Source: Actibacterium naphthalenivorans (GTDB lineage: Bacteria; Pseudomonadota; Alphaproteobacteria; Rhodobacterales; Rhodobacteraceae). Taken from it: 64,000 nucleotides of DNA. Position 1 is the stretch's first letter, and each line of letters starts with the position of its first letter. Positions 28,132 through 37,114 of the stretch are shown in pieces. Where the stretch lies: contig NZ_JACIEQ010000001.1 of the NCBI RefSeq assembly GCF_014196965.1, forward strand, positions 558,001-622,000. Direction: 5' to 3'. The position numbers and the translations under genes are program-made. The notes under the pieces are model-generated. The model was not told the DNA's origin. It searched no databases and was given only the letters and a program-made list of their open reading frames with translations.

Positions 28132-29186
28132 GCGTGGCCGAGCGGCTGGGCCTGGCCCTGTTGCACCGTTGCGATCCGGAACGGGCGCACGGGCTTTCCA
28201 TCGCCGCGCTGAGGGCTGGGCTGGTGCCCCTGCCCGGTGTCACCACATCGCCCCGGCTGCGCACAATGCTGGCCGGGCTGGTTCTGCCCAACCCGGTGGG
28301 GCTGGCGGCGGGGTTCGACAAGAACGCCCAGGCGCTGGCGCCGCTTTCGCGCGCCGGTTTCGGGTTTCTCGAGGTTGGCGCGGCCACCCCGCGCCCGCAG
28401 CCCGGCAACCCGCGCCCGCGCCTGTTCCGCCTGACCGAAGACGCCGCCGTGATCAACCGGTTCGGCTTCAACAATGACGGGATGGAGGCGATCGCGGCGC
28501 GCCTTGCCAAACGCCCGGCGGGCGGCATCGTCGGGCTGAACCTGGGCGCCAACAAGGACAGCGCCGACCGGGCCGGCGATTTCGCGCAGGTGCTGGCCCG
28601 CTGCGGCCCGCATGTGGATTTCGCCACCGTCAACGTCTCCTCCCCCAACACCGAAAAGCTGCGCGACCTGCAGGGCAAGGCGGCGCTTTCGGCGCTGCTG
28701 GCCGGGGTGATGGAGACCCGCGCGGCGCTGCCCCGCCCGATCCCGGTCTTCCTGAAGATCGCGCCCGATCTGGGCGAGGCCGAACTGGCCGAGATTGCCG
28801 AGGTCGCGCTGGCCTCCGGCCTTGACGCGATCATCGCGACCAACACGACCCTGTCGCGCGACGGGCTGAAAAGCCCGCAGGCGGCCGAGGCGGGCGGCCT
28901 GTCGGGCGCGCCCTTGTTCACGAAATCGACGCAGGTGCTGGCCCGCCTGTCGCAGCTCACCGAAGGGCGGCTGCCGCTGGTGGGCGTCGGCGGAATCTGC
29001 AGCGCGGAAGACGCCTATGCCAAGATCCGCGCGGGCGCCTCGGCGGTGCAGCTTTATTCGGCCATGGTCTATCAGGGCCTGACGCTCGTGCCCCGGATCG
29101 TCGACGGGCTGGAACGCTTGCTCGCGCGCGACGGGTTTGCCAATGTGGCCCAAGCGGTCGGCACCGGACGAAAGGAATGGCTGTGA
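28128..29186 (+). CDS. pyrD: Dihydroorotate dehydrogenase (quinone), class 2
   Basis: 352 residues, class 2 length. FMN enzyme of the inner-membrane face that oxidises dihydroorotate to orotate and passes electrons to ubiquinone, step four of pyrimidine synthesis. The N-terminal helices (about 1-40) that contact the membrane are present. [15 protein letters not shown] carries the catalytic Ser, and [12 protein letters not shown] holds the phosphate site. A TTG start at 28128 is favoured because GGAAGG lies six bases before it; GTG at 28134 is the alternative. It overlaps DUF952 upstream and the ArsC-family gene downstream by four bases each. Confidence 0.93.
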   Translation: MSVAERLGLALLHRCDPERAHGLSIAALRAGLVPLPGVTTSPRLRTMLAGLVLPNPVGLAAGFDKNAQALAPLSRAGFGFLEVGAATPRPQPGNPRPRLFRLTEDAAVINRFGFNNDGMEAIAARLAKRPAGGIVGLNLGANKDSADRAGDFAQVLARCGPHVDFATVNVSSPNTEKLRDLQGKAALSALLAGVMETRAALPRPIPVFLKIAPDLGEAELAEIAEVALASGLDAIIATNTTLSRDGLKSPQAAEAGGLSGAPLFTKSTQVLARLSQLTEGRLPLVGVGGICSAEDAYAKIRAGASAVQLYSAMVYQGLTLVPRIVDGLERLLARDGFANVAQAVGTGRKEWL

Positions 29187-29530
29187 GCGATATCGTCATC
29201 TGGCACAACCCGCGCTGTTCGAAATCGCGCGAAGCGCTGGCGCTGTTGCAGGCGCGCGGCGAAGACCCGGTGATCCGCAAATATCTGGAAGACGTGCCGA
29301 GCCTCGATGAACTGCGCCTGACACAGGCGACGCTGGGCCTGCGCGCCATCGAGATGATGCGCACAAAGGAAAAGCGCTTTGCCGAACTGGGCCTGTCGAA
29401 GGACGCGGAGGATGCGGTTCTGCTGCGGGCGATGTCGGAAAGTCCCGTGCTGATCGAACGGCCCATCGTGTTCGCCAGCGGCAAGGCCGCCATCGGCCGC
29501 CCGCCCGAGCGGGTGCTGGATATCCTGTAG
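29183..29530 (+). CDS. ArsC-family protein (glutaredoxin-type arsenate reductase or Spx-like)
   Basis: 115 residues. Catalytic Cys12 in HNPRCSKSR, and an Arg in the LIERPIVF segment that matches the ArsC pattern. The family reduces arsenate with glutathione and glutaredoxin. No other arsenic gene is near, so a general thiol-reductase role is also possible. The GTG start at 29183 overlaps the pyrD stop (GTGA) and has AAAGGA six bases upstream; the ATG at 29177 directly abuts that site and is less likely. Last gene of the DUF952-pyrD-arsC operon. Confidence 0.87.
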   Translation: MSDIVIWHNPRCSKSREALALLQARGEDPVIRKYLEDVPSLDELRLTQATLGLRAIEMMRTKEKRFAELGLSKDAEDAVLLRAMSESPVLIERPIVFASGKAAIGRPPERVLDIL

Positions 29531-29576
29531 CAAGATGCGCCGGCGCTGATTGGGGCGCGGCGCGCCGGGGGATCGC

Positions 29577-30896
29577 TCAGCCGTCCACCGACGCCTCGAG
29601 CGCCGGATAGCGCAGGGCCAGGGTCACGCCGCGCGCCACCAGCGAGATCAGCAGCGCCATCCACAGCCCGTGATTGCCGCAAAGCGGCATCAGCACGGCG
29701 ACCGCGATGCCGTAGATCACGAACGACACGATCATCATGTTGCGCATGTCTGCGGTCTTGGTGGCGCCGATGAACACACCGTCCAGCATCCAGGCGGCAA
29801 GGCCCAGCAGCGGCGCCGCGACCATATAGACAAGATAGGCCCGCGCCTCTGTGCGCACCTCCGGGGCCGTGGTCATGATGTCGATGATCCGCCCGCCGAA
29901 CAGCGCGAAGGCGATGGCAAGCCCGATCACGCAGACCAGGCCCCAGAAACTCGTCAACAGCGCGCCGCGCCGGAGCGACATCCGCGTCCGCGCCCCGAGC
30001 GCCTGCCCCACCAGCGCCTCGGCCGCAAAGGCGAACCCGTCGAGCGCATAGGCGGTGATTTCCAGGAACTGCACCAGAATCTGGTTCGCCGCCAGCGTCA
30101 CATCACCGAAATCCGCGCCGAAGAACAGGAACGACACGAAGACCGCCTGAAGCAGAAGCGAGCGGATCAGGATGTCGGTATTGACCCGCATCATATGGGT
30201 CAGGCGCGCCCGGTCGAACACGCGCGGCCAGTCTTTCCAGGCGCTGCCGCGAAACGCGTCGCGGCACAGCCAAAGGCCCATCGCCGCGCCCGACCATTCG
30301 GCCAGGAAGGTCGCCGTCGCCACGCCCTCGACGCCCCAGCCAAGCCCCAGCACGAACCACAGATCCAGAAGGATGTTCATGCCGTTCATCAAAAGCTGAA
30401 TGGCAAGCACCGCGCGCGTACGTTCCAGCGCGATCAGCCAGCCGGTGAGGCCATAGATGGAAATCGCCGCCGGCGCGGACCAGACCCGGATGCGCATATA
30501 GCTGCGGGCCATCGTCTCGACCTCGGGGCTAGCGGGCGAAAGCCGGAACGCCCCCCAGAACAGCGGCGCCTGCAACAGGATCAGCACCACCCCGGCCGCA
30601 ACGCCGATCATCAGCGCGCGCGACAGCATCGCGGCAACCTCGGCGCTGTCACCCGCCCCCTGAGCCTGAGAGGTCAGGCCGGTCGTGCCCATCCGCAGAA
30701 AGCCGAGAATCCAGTAAAGCGCGGTGATGGTGATCGCGCCGATGCCGACGGCGCCGATCGGCGCGGCCAGGCCAAGTTGCCCGACGACGCCGGTATCCAC
30801 CGCCCCCAGGATGGGCACGGTCGCGTTTGACAGCACGATCGGCAGGGCGATCTTCAGAACGCGCCGGTGCGTCAGCGCCGGCGCGGCCTCAACCAT
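29577..30896 (-). CDS. MATE-family efflux transporter (DinF-like)
   Basis: About 439 residues, 12 predicted helices in two homologous halves. The early LPIVLSNATVPILGAVDTGVVGQLG is the MATE pattern, and the absence of a large loop suggests the DinF branch. It exports cationic drugs or related compounds using H+ or Na+. The start is ATG 30896, or the GTG one codon earlier at 30899. Either overlaps the end of the upstream thioesterase gene by 8-11 bases, so it is coupled to it. It converges on the ArsC-family gene. Confidence 0.9.
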   Translation of the reverse strand: MVEAAPALTHRRVLKIALPIVLSNATVPILGAVDTGVVGQLGLAAPIGAVGIGAITITALYWILGFLRMGTTGLTSQAQGAGDSAEVAAMLSRALMIGVAAGVVLILLQAPLFWGAFRLSPASPEVETMARSYMRIRVWSAPAAISIYGLTGWLIALERTRAVLAIQLLMNGMNILLDLWFVLGLGWGVEGVATATFLAEWSGAAMGLWLCRDAFRGSAWKDWPRVFDRARLTHMMRVNTDILIRSLLLQAVFVSFLFFGADFGDVTLAANQILVQFLEITAYALDGFAFAAEALVGQALGARTRMSLRRGALLTSFWGLVCVIGLAIAFALFGGRIIDIMTTAPEVRTEARAYLVYMVAAPLLGLAAWMLDGVFIGATKTADMRNMMIVSFVIYGIAVAVLMPLCGNHGLWMALLISLVARGVTLALRYPALEASVDG

Positions 30897-31398
30897 CACG
30901 TTGCGGCATCAGAAAATGGCCGGTGGCCTGGGCGAACAGCCGGTCGCGATTGTCCTGCCAGGCTTCGACATGAACCGAGGCATAGCGACGGCCGGAGCGG
31001 TTGACCCGCGCCCGCGCATAGGCGTCGCGCGGCAGGCCCGACCGAAGGAAATCGGTGGAAAAGTCGATGGTCTTGGGCAGGCGCGGCACGCGCGCGCGGA
31101 TCAGCGTTTCGGGATCGAGCGCGCCGCTTTCCATCTCCTCCCACAGCATCGTCCAGGACAGACCGATAATCGCCGTAACCTCGAGAAACGCCGCCGTCAC
31201 CCCGCCGTGAAGGGCCGGAAGATGAGGGTTTCCGATCAGTTTCTCGTCATAGGACAGAACGCCGGTCAGCTCGTCGCCCCTGCGTTCGAACGTGATCCCG
31301 AGAAAGCGGATATAGGGCACCCCCCGCACCAGCGCCGACAGCGCCGCGTCCCGGCGCTGTTTCACCATCTGAACCGGTTCGGGCGGATGCCGGGTCAT
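30889..31398 (-). CDS. PaaI-family hotdog thioesterase
   Basis: 169 residues. Hotdog fold with the PaaI nucleotide-free motif around [13 protein letters not shown] (HGG, then acidic Glu). It hydrolyses an acyl- or aryl-CoA thioester. The start at 31398 forms an ATGA overlap with the stop of the upstream paralogue. The frame is open further but lies in that gene. It and the neighbour probably form a two-paralogue pair, heterodimeric or with different substrates. Confidence 0.85.
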   Translation of the reverse strand: MTRHPPEPVQMVKQRRDAALSALVRGVPYIRFLGITFERRGDELTGVLSYDEKLIGNPHLPALHGGVTAAFLEVTAIIGLSWTMLWEEMESGALDPETLIRARVPRLPKTIDFSTDFLRSGLPRDAYARARVNRSGRRYASVHVEAWQDNRDRLFAQATGHFLMPQRDG

Positions 31399-31832
31399 AC
31401 CGCGTCTCCTTCGGGCTGCGCCACCGTGAACGCGCCGGTGGCCATCGCCACGGGGTTCGCGCGGTCTTCGTCCATGGCGGTGGCACGCACGAAGGCGACG
31501 CTGCGGGTGACGTGATAGCATTCCGCCCGGGCGACAATCCGCTGGCCGGGCGTCGCCGGGCGCATGTAGTCGATCCGAAGATCCAGCGTCGCGGTCGAAT
31601 CCGACGTGTCGGGATGGCTGACCACCGCCGATCCGGCGCAGGTGTCGAGCAGCGCCGACACCGCACCGCCGTGGATCACCCCGCTATGCGGATCCCCGAC
31701 GAAGCGTTCGTCATATGGCATCGAGATTTCCGCGACCCCGGTCCCGAGATAGTCCAGCCGCATCGCCAGCGCGCGGGAATGGGGAACCAGATCGAACATT
31801 TCCCGGGCTTGCCGCATATTTTCTTCGCTCAT
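31395..31832 (-). CDS. PaaI-family hotdog thioesterase
   Basis: 145 residues. The motif [16 protein letters not shown] has the HGG and Asp typical of PaaI/YdiI thioesterases. Start at 31832 with GAGGGG eight bases upstream; the open frame upstream of it is not supported. First of a three-gene minus-strand operon (two thioesterases and a MATE transporter), all overlapping. Confidence 0.88.
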   Translation of the reverse strand: MSEENMRQAREMFDLVPHSRALAMRLDYLGTGVAEISMPYDERFVGDPHSGVIHGGAVSALLDTCAGSAVVSHPDTSDSTATLDLRIDYMRPATPGQRIVARAECYHVTRSVAFVRATAMDEDRANPVAMATGAFTVAQPEGDAV

Positions 31833-31867
31833 GCACCATCCCCTCTTGTGATTTCGGTTATTGGACC

Positions 31868-31918
31868 TTGCCAAGCATGCTGCAAGTGATAATTTCTTAA
31901 ATTGAAATTAATTCGCAA
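31868..31918 (+). promoter_or_regulatory. AT-rich promoter/operator region of the MntX-like gene
   Basis: TTGCCA (31868-31873), 16 bases, TAATTT (31890-31895) is a possible promoter. Just downstream, TTGAAATTAATTCGCAA (31902-31918) is an imperfect palindrome. The stretch is strikingly AT-rich in this GC-rich window. If the gene is mntX, a Fur/Mur-type repressor site would be expected here; the match to a Mur box cannot be judged from memory. Confidence 0.35.
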
Positions 31919-31941
31919 AAGCAAAATATCGAATCACACCC

Positions 31942-33090
31942 ATGTCCTCGACACCACAGCCCCACCCTGACCGCGCCGCGCTGGTATTGCCGGAATATCT
32001 TGGCCCGTTCCGCGTCAAGCGCCTGATCCTTGTGCTGATCTATCTGGCGCTGTCCTTCGCGCCCGGCCGGCTGGGCGAGGTGACGCGCGGGCTGATGACT
32101 GACGCCTATACACAGGTCGCCGTATTCGTGGCGGCGACCTTCCTGCTGTTCTACGGGGCCGAGCGGTTTTTCAAATTTGACATGGCCGATGCGCTGAAGG
32201 GCGCGAAGGGCTGGCAGGTGCCGGTGGCCGCGCTGCTGGGCGCGACGCCGGGCTGTGGCGGCGCGGTGATCGTGGTTGCGGCCTACAGTTCGGGCAATGT
32301 CGGTCTCGGCGCGATGGTCGCCACCCTGACCGCAACGATGGGCGATGCCGCGTTCCTGCTGCTCGCCACGCGCCCCGATGCCGCGGCGGTGATCCTGCCG
32401 CTTTCGCTGGTCGTGGGCACCCTGACCGGCTGGATCGTGGACAGGTTCAACAAGGTCACATTCGCCCCGTCAGGCGACACTTGCGCCGTGGTCGCGCCGA
32501 TCGGGCGTATCCGCGCCAAGGATTGGGTCTATCTGATGTTCATTCTGCCAGGTCTTGTGGTCGGCGTGGCCCAGCTTGCCCAGATCACGATCGACGATCT
32601 GCTCGGCATTCCGGTGGTGTGGCTCGCGATGGCCGGGATCACGACCGGGTTGCTGATCTGGGCCACCTCCACGGTCCGGGCCATGACCAACCCTGCCGAC
32701 ACCCCCGTGACCCGCGCCGCCGAGGAAACCAGTTTCATCACCATCTGGGTCATCGCGGCCTATCTGGCCTATGACTACGCGTCCGAATTCGCCGGGCTGG
32801 ATCTGGAGATGTGGTTTCAGGCCGTCGCCCCGATCCTGCCGCTGATCGCCATCGCGGTCGGGTTCGTTCCCGGCTGCGGCCCGCAGGTGCTGGTTGCAAC
32901 GCTCTACGTCAACGGGGCGATCCCCTTCGCGGCGCTCATCGGCAATGCGATATCCAACGACGGCGACGCGCTGTTTCCTGCGATCGCGCTCAACCCCAAG
33001 GCGGCGATGCTGGCCACGGTCTATTCGGCCGTTCCCGCGCTGATCGTGGCCTACGGGTTTTACCTCCTGGCGCCCGGTTTCATGAACTGA
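31942..33090 (+). CDS. Putative manganese transporter (MntX-like permease)
   Basis: 382 residues, about 10 helices, built as two homologous halves. Each half carries a Pro-Gly-Cys-Gly motif: GATPGCGGAV near residue 94 and VGFVPGCGPQV near residue 310. Conserved acidic residues follow (MGDAAFLLL; SNDGDALFPA). The pattern agrees with the family annotated as putative manganese transporter, which includes the MntX importer described in marine Roseobacters. The identity is from memory of the family; an arsenite/heavy-metal permease is the alternative. A MerR regulator follows 61 bases downstream, but it lacks metal-binding cysteines. Confidence 0.6.
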   Translation: MSSTPQPHPDRAALVLPEYLGPFRVKRLILVLIYLALSFAPGRLGEVTRGLMTDAYTQVAVFVAATFLLFYGAERFFKFDMADALKGAKGWQVPVAALLGATPGCGGAVIVVAAYSSGNVGLGAMVATLTATMGDAAFLLLATRPDAAAVILPLSLVVGTLTGWIVDRFNKVTFAPSGDTCAVVAPIGRIRAKDWVYLMFILPGLVVGVAQLAQITIDDLLGIPVVWLAMAGITTGLLIWATSTVRAMTNPADTPVTRAAEETSFITIWVIAAYLAYDYASEFAGLDLEMWFQAVAPILPLIAIAVGFVPGCGPQVLVATLYVNGAIPFAALIGNAISNDGDALFPAIALNPKAAMLATVYSAVPALIVAYGFYLLAPGFMN

Positions 33091-33151
33091 TTTGCGCCAA
33101 CCCGCACAAACGCCTAAGGTTGTACCAGACACGTAGGAACGGGAGGCGGCG

Positions 33152-33550
33152 GTGTCGGACGGGCACCTGACGTTCAAGCAGATGTGCGCGAAGTTCGATG
33201 TGACTCCGCGAACGCTGCGGTACTACGAGTATATTGAGCTTCTCAGCCCGAGGCGCGAAGGCCGCACCCGTTACTATTCGGCCCGCGACGTGGCCCGGAT
33301 GACACTGATCCTGCGCGGGCGCCGCTTCGGGTTCAGCCTCGAGGAAATCCGCCAGTGGCTTTCCATCTACGAAGAAGAGGGCTCCGCCGCCCAGAATGCC
33401 GCGTGGGTCGAGAAAGCCACGCTCAAGCTGGCGGATCTCAAGACCCAGCGGCGCGAGCTGGACGATACCATTTGCGATCTCGAAGAGATGCGCGACAGGG
33501 CCAGGCGCCTGCTCGATCGCCAACAGGACTTCGCAAAACGACTCCGATAG
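33152..33550 (+). CDS. MerR-family transcriptional regulator (first of two paralogues)
   Basis: 132 residues. N-terminal MerR winged helix (VTPRTLRYYEYIELLSP) and a C-terminal coiled coil for dimerisation (about 75-130). There is no C-terminal Cys cluster, so it is not a metal sensor. GTG start with GGGAGG upstream. It shares about half its residues with the next gene, including [10 protein letters not shown], so the two arose by duplication. By position a role over the fatty-acid degradation genes downstream is likely; alphaproteobacterial MerR regulators of acyl-CoA pathways such as LiuR are the closest known type. Confidence 0.88.
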   Translation: MSDGHLTFKQMCAKFDVTPRTLRYYEYIELLSPRREGRTRYYSARDVARMTLILRGRRFGFSLEEIRQWLSIYEEEGSAAQNAAWVEKATLKLADLKTQRRELDDTICDLEEMRDRARRLLDRQQDFAKRLR

Positions 33551-33702
33551 TTCGCTTTCCGGCAATATTCCCCGGCACGGCTTCGGTAGGCACGATGTGA
33601 CGCAGCGTCTCGCTTACGTCTAGGTCAACTTCCCTGCTATAGCCCACCGGATCCGGCCAATGGGGCCATCAATTAAGAATACGCTCGTTCAAAGGCGACC
33701 AA

Positions 33703-34101
33703 ATGACTGATACGATTATGACCATCCGACAGATGTGCGATGCGTTCGATGTAACGCCGCGTACATTGCGCTTCTACGAAGCCAAAGAGCTGCTGTTCCC
33801 GATCCGCGAGGGTCAGAAGCGCCTGTTCCCAAAGCGCGACCGTGCCCGGCTGAAGCTGATCATGCGCGGCAAGCGCTTCGGGTTCAGCCTCGAGGAAATC
33901 CGCCAGCTGCTGGATCTCTACGACATCGGCGACCAGCAGCAGACCCAGCTGCGCCGCACCTACGAAGCCGCCTGCCGGCATCTGGCCGACATGGAACGCC
34001 AGCGCGCCGAACTGGACGAATCCATCACCGATCTGAAAGAACAGCTTGCCTGGGCGGAAGAAAGGCTGGATGCCTTCGGGCAGCAACAAGCCGCGGAATA
34101 G
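33703..34101 (+). CDS. MerR-family transcriptional regulator (second of two paralogues)
   Basis: 132 residues, same domain order as the gene at 33152: MerR helix ([17 protein letters not shown]) and a coiled coil. It starts 152 bases after its paralogue and ends 23 bases before the acyl-CoA dehydrogenase gene, so it is probably in the operon with it. No Cys-rich C-terminus. An acyl-CoA ligand is inferred from context. A TATAGC (33638-33643) in the preceding gap is a weak -10 candidate; the region between may hold its own operator. Confidence 0.88.
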   Translation: MTDTIMTIRQMCDAFDVTPRTLRFYEAKELLFPIREGQKRLFPKRDRARLKLIMRGKRFGFSLEEIRQLLDLYDIGDQQQTQLRRTYEAACRHLADMERQRAELDESITDLKEQLAWAEERLDAFGQQQAAE

Positions 34102-34124
34102 ACGCTCAAAGGGAGGAGACCTTG

Positions 34125-35903
34125 ATGCCGTCCTACAACGCTCCCACGAAGGATCTGCAGTTCGTATTACACGACCTGCTGAACGTAAGCCAAAGCGGTG
34201 TGGAAGGCTGTGACGCGCTGGAGCGCGACGTCACGTCCGCCATCCTCGACGAGGCCGGAAAGCTTGCCAGCGACGTGCTGGCGCCGTTGAACGTGGTCGG
34301 CGATACCGAAGGCTGTGTTCTGGAAAACGGCACGGTGCGCACGCCGGCAGGGTTCCGCGACGCTTACCGCAAGGTCCGGGAAGGCGGCTGGATGGGGCTG
34401 GACTGCGATCCGGCCTTTGGCGGCCAGGGCATGCCCTATGTGCTGAACATCGCGGTGGGCGAGCTGTTCGTCTCGGCCAACATGGCGTTCAACATGTATC
34501 AGGGCCTCACCCACGGCGCCTATTCCGCCATCCACACCCATGGCAGCGACGCGCAAAAGGCTATCTATCTGCCGAAGATGGTCACCGGCGAATGGACCGG
34601 CACGATGAACCTGACCGAACCGCATTGCGGCACCGATCTGGGGCTGATGCGCACGAAGGCCGAACCGCAGGATGACGGATCATACAAGATTACTGGCCAG
34701 AAGATCTTCATCTCGGCGGGCGATCACGACCTGTCGGAAAACATCATCCACCTGGTGCTGGCCAGGGCACCGGACGGCGGCGAAGGCACCAGGGGCATCA
34801 GCCTGTTCATCGTCCCGAAGTTCCTGATCGGCGACGACGGCGCGCCGGGGGGGCGCAATGCCGTATCCTGCGGCAAGCTGGAAAGAAAGATGGGCATTCA
34901 CGGCAACGCCACCTGCGTGATGAACTTCGACGGCGCCACCGGCTACCTGATCGGAGAGTTGCACAAGGGCATGCGCGCGATGTTCACCATGATGAACGAA
35001 GCCCGGATCGGCGTCGGCCTGCAGGGCTATGCCCAGGCGGAAGCCGCCTATCAGAACGCGGTCGCCTATGCCCATGACCGGCTTCAGGGCCGCGACGTGA
35101 CAGGGGCGCAAAACCCCGACGGCCCGGCCGATCCGATCATCGTGCACCCCGATGTGCGGCGCAACCTGATGGATCAGAAATCCTTCGTTGAAGGGGCCCG
35201 CGCGCTTACCCTCTGGGGCGCGCATCTGATCGACCGCGCGCACCGTATGGGTGACACGAAGGCCGAGGGGCTGATCTCTCTGCTGACGCCGGTGATCAAG
35301 GGCTTCCAGACAGACAAGGGCTTCGAGATGGCCGTGGCGGCGCAGCAGGTGTTCGGCGGGCATGGCTATATCGAGGAAACCGGCATGTCGCAATTCGCCC
35401 GCGACGCTCGCATCGCCATGATCTACGAAGGCGCCAACGGCATTCAGGCGCTTGATCTGGTGGGGCGGAAACTGGCGCAGGACGGCGGCGCGCATCTGAT
35501 GGCCTTCTTCGATATGGTAAAGGCGTTCATCAAGGAAAACGAAGGCAACGGCGCGCTGAAACAGGATTTCCTCGATCCGCTCAAGAAAGCCTCCAAAGAC
35601 CTGCAGGCAGCGGCGATGTATTTCATGCAGAACGGCATGAAAAACCCCAACAGCGCACTGGCCGGCTCTTATGATTTCATGCATCTGTTCGGCCATGTCT
35701 GCCTTGGCCTGATGTGGGCCCGAATGGCAAAGGCCGCGATGCTGGCGCTTGACGCGGACACACCCGACGCGGCCTTCTACGAGACCAAGATCGCTACCGG
35801 CCGCTACTACATGTCCCGCCAGCTTCCGGCGACGGGCCTGCATCTGGCGCGGATCGAATCCGGGGCCGACCCGGTGATGGCACTCGCGGCGGACGCGTTC
35901 TGA
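34125..35903 (+). CDS. Acyl-CoA dehydrogenase (long form, FadE/DmdC-like)
   Basis: 592 residues, the long acyl-CoA dehydrogenase type with an extra C-terminal domain. It oxidises an acyl-CoA to the trans-2-enoyl-CoA and passes electrons to ETF. FAD-binding [18 protein letters not shown], and the catalytic Glu in [12 protein letters not shown], are visible. Length and layout also match DmdC, the methylmercaptopropionyl-CoA dehydrogenase of Roseobacters. The adjacent thiolase and FadB-type genes make ordinary fatty-acid beta-oxidation more likely. Start at 34125 after GGGAGGAG. Confidence 0.85.
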   Translation: MPSYNAPTKDLQFVLHDLLNVSQSGVEGCDALERDVTSAILDEAGKLASDVLAPLNVVGDTEGCVLENGTVRTPAGFRDAYRKVREGGWMGLDCDPAFGGQGMPYVLNIAVGELFVSANMAFNMYQGLTHGAYSAIHTHGSDAQKAIYLPKMVTGEWTGTMNLTEPHCGTDLGLMRTKAEPQDDGSYKITGQKIFISAGDHDLSENIIHLVLARAPDGGEGTRGISLFIVPKFLIGDDGAPGGRNAVSCGKLERKMGIHGNATCVMNFDGATGYLIGELHKGMRAMFTMMNEARIGVGLQGYAQAEAAYQNAVAYAHDRLQGRDVTGAQNPDGPADPIIVHPDVRRNLMDQKSFVEGARALTLWGAHLIDRAHRMGDTKAEGLISLLTPVIKGFQTDKGFEMAVAAQQVFGGHGYIEETGMSQFARDARIAMIYEGANGIQALDLVGRKLAQDGGAHLMAFFDMVKAFIKENEGNGALKQDFLDPLKKASKDLQAAAMYFMQNGMKNPNSALAGSYDFMHLFGHVCLGLMWARMAKAAMLALDADTPDAAFYETKIATGRYYMSRQLPATGLHLARIESGADPVMALAADAF

Positions 35904-35954
35904 TGGCATAACGCGTAAAACAGGACATGATGATGACCGAATAGGGAGGCTTCA

Positions 35955-36167
35955 TTGCCCAAACGCCTGCGCCTGACCCGCCGCTTCAATGTTGCGATGA
36001 CCGAGGATGGTTACCGCCGGCTGAAACGCTTCGCCGCCGAGGCCGGGCTGGACGAAGGCGAAGCGTTGTCATTCCTGTTCGAGTACTTTGACAGCGTCAC
36101 TGATCATGACAACCTGAGCCACCGGCTGCGCCTGTTCAACGCCGAGCTGGAGGCACGCAAACGATGA
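35955..36167 (+). CDS. Small ribbon-helix-helix-like protein
   Basis: 70 residues, basic N-terminus. The pattern RFNVAMTEDGYRRLKRFAAEAGL then DEGEALSFLFEYF reads as strand–helix–helix, which resembles a ribbon-helix-helix DNA-binding fold. No family is recognised for certain. TTG start, with GGGAGG about nine bases upstream. It follows the acyl-CoA dehydrogenase by 51 bases and precedes a long structured gap. Confidence 0.6.
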   Translation: MPKRLRLTRRFNVAMTEDGYRRLKRFAAEAGLDEGEALSFLFEYFDSVTDHDNLSHRLRLFNAELEARKR

Positions 36168-36205
36168 GCGCACCGCCAGTCGCCCCGTCATGCCGCCTTC
36201 GGCGA

Positions 36206-36408
36206 GAGTATTTGTGCCGAGAAGATGAACAGTCTGCGCCCTGCCATCCGGCGCTTTCCGGTCCGGGCCGGGGGCGCGCGGGACGGCAGGGCGTCTCCTC
36301 GGGCGGTCATCGGCTCTCCAGCCTGTACCGCACCATCAACACTGCCGGACCAAGGTTAACGGCCGGTTATCGAATACCGGCCTGTTCCTCTTCTCGGCAA
36401 AAATACTC
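36206..36408. repeat. 203-bp composite inverted-repeat element
   Basis: Outer arms of 27 bases at 36206-36232 and 36382-36408 match as inverted copies at 25 of 27 positions; the core reads CTCGGCAMAAATACTC. Inside is a perfect 9-bp pair (36237-36245 with 36295-36303) and a 7-bp hairpin (36361-36367 with 36376-36382). The whole can fold into one long branched structure. The element lies in the 294-base gap between the small protein and the GST gene. The core resembles short intergenic repeats I recall from Rhodobacterales genomes. No target-site duplication is evident. Confidence 0.6.
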
Positions 36409-36461
36409 AGATCCAGCACCGGCCGCCCCTCGGTCGGTCAGAAATTCAGAAAGAGAGCCTG

Positions 36462-37100
36462 ATGACGATCCAACTTTACTGCTTTGGTGAAAGCGGCAAT
36501 GCCTACAAGGCCGCGCTGACGATGCAACTTGCCGGGGTGGAGTGGGAGCCCGTCTTCGTCGACTTCTTCCATGGCGAGACCCGCAGCCCGGAATACCTGG
36601 CGCTGAACCCGATGGGCGAAGTTCCGGTGATGGTCGACGGGGACGTGACGCTCAGCCAGTCGGGTGTCATTCAGGATTACATCAGCTCAAAGACCGGCAA
36701 GTTCGGTGGCCGCAGCGCCAATGAGCGGCGCGAGGTGCTGCGCTGGGTGTTCTGGGACAATCACAAGATGTCCTCGCAATGCGGAACGGTGCGGTTCTTG
36801 ATGAACTTCCTGCCCGAGGAGAAGCGCCCGGCCGAGGTGATCACCTGGCTGCAGGGCCGGCTGCGCGGCGCGTTCAAGACGCTGGAGGCCGCGCTGGGGG
36901 GCAAGGAGTGGCTGGTGGGCGATCAGCCCACCATCGCCGATTTCGCCTGCTGCGGGTATCTGTATTACCCCGAGCCCTTCGGCTTTGACCGCGCCGACTG
37001 GCCCAATATCGACGCCTGGCTGGATCGCATCGCCGCCCTGCCCGGCTGGAAGCACCCCTATGATCTGATGCCCGGCTCGCCCGCCGACCGGGCCACCTGA
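36462..37100 (+). CDS. Glutathione S-transferase family protein
   Basis: 212 residues. N-terminal thioredoxin-like domain with the glutathione site EVPVMVDGDVTLSQSGVIQDYI, and an all-helical C-terminal domain from about residue 85. A Ser/Tyr near YCFGESGN may be the catalytic residue. It is placed 14 bases before the thiolase gene, inside the fatty-acid operon, which suggests a role in handling reactive enoyl or other electrophilic intermediates. The substrate is unknown. Confidence 0.87.
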   Translation: MTIQLYCFGESGNAYKAALTMQLAGVEWEPVFVDFFHGETRSPEYLALNPMGEVPVMVDGDVTLSQSGVIQDYISSKTGKFGGRSANERREVLRWVFWDNHKMSSQCGTVRFLMNFLPEEKRPAEVITWLQGRLRGAFKTLEAALGGKEWLVGDQPTIADFACCGYLYYPEPFGFDRADWPNIDAWLDRIAALPGWKHPYDLMPGSPADRAT

Positions 37101-37114
37101 GAACGGAGGCCGCC

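Noticed and set aside
36164..36490. Open plus-strand frame after the small RHH-like gene
   Set aside because: It crosses the inverted-repeat element, has no ribosome site beyond the overlap and shows no protein-like composition.
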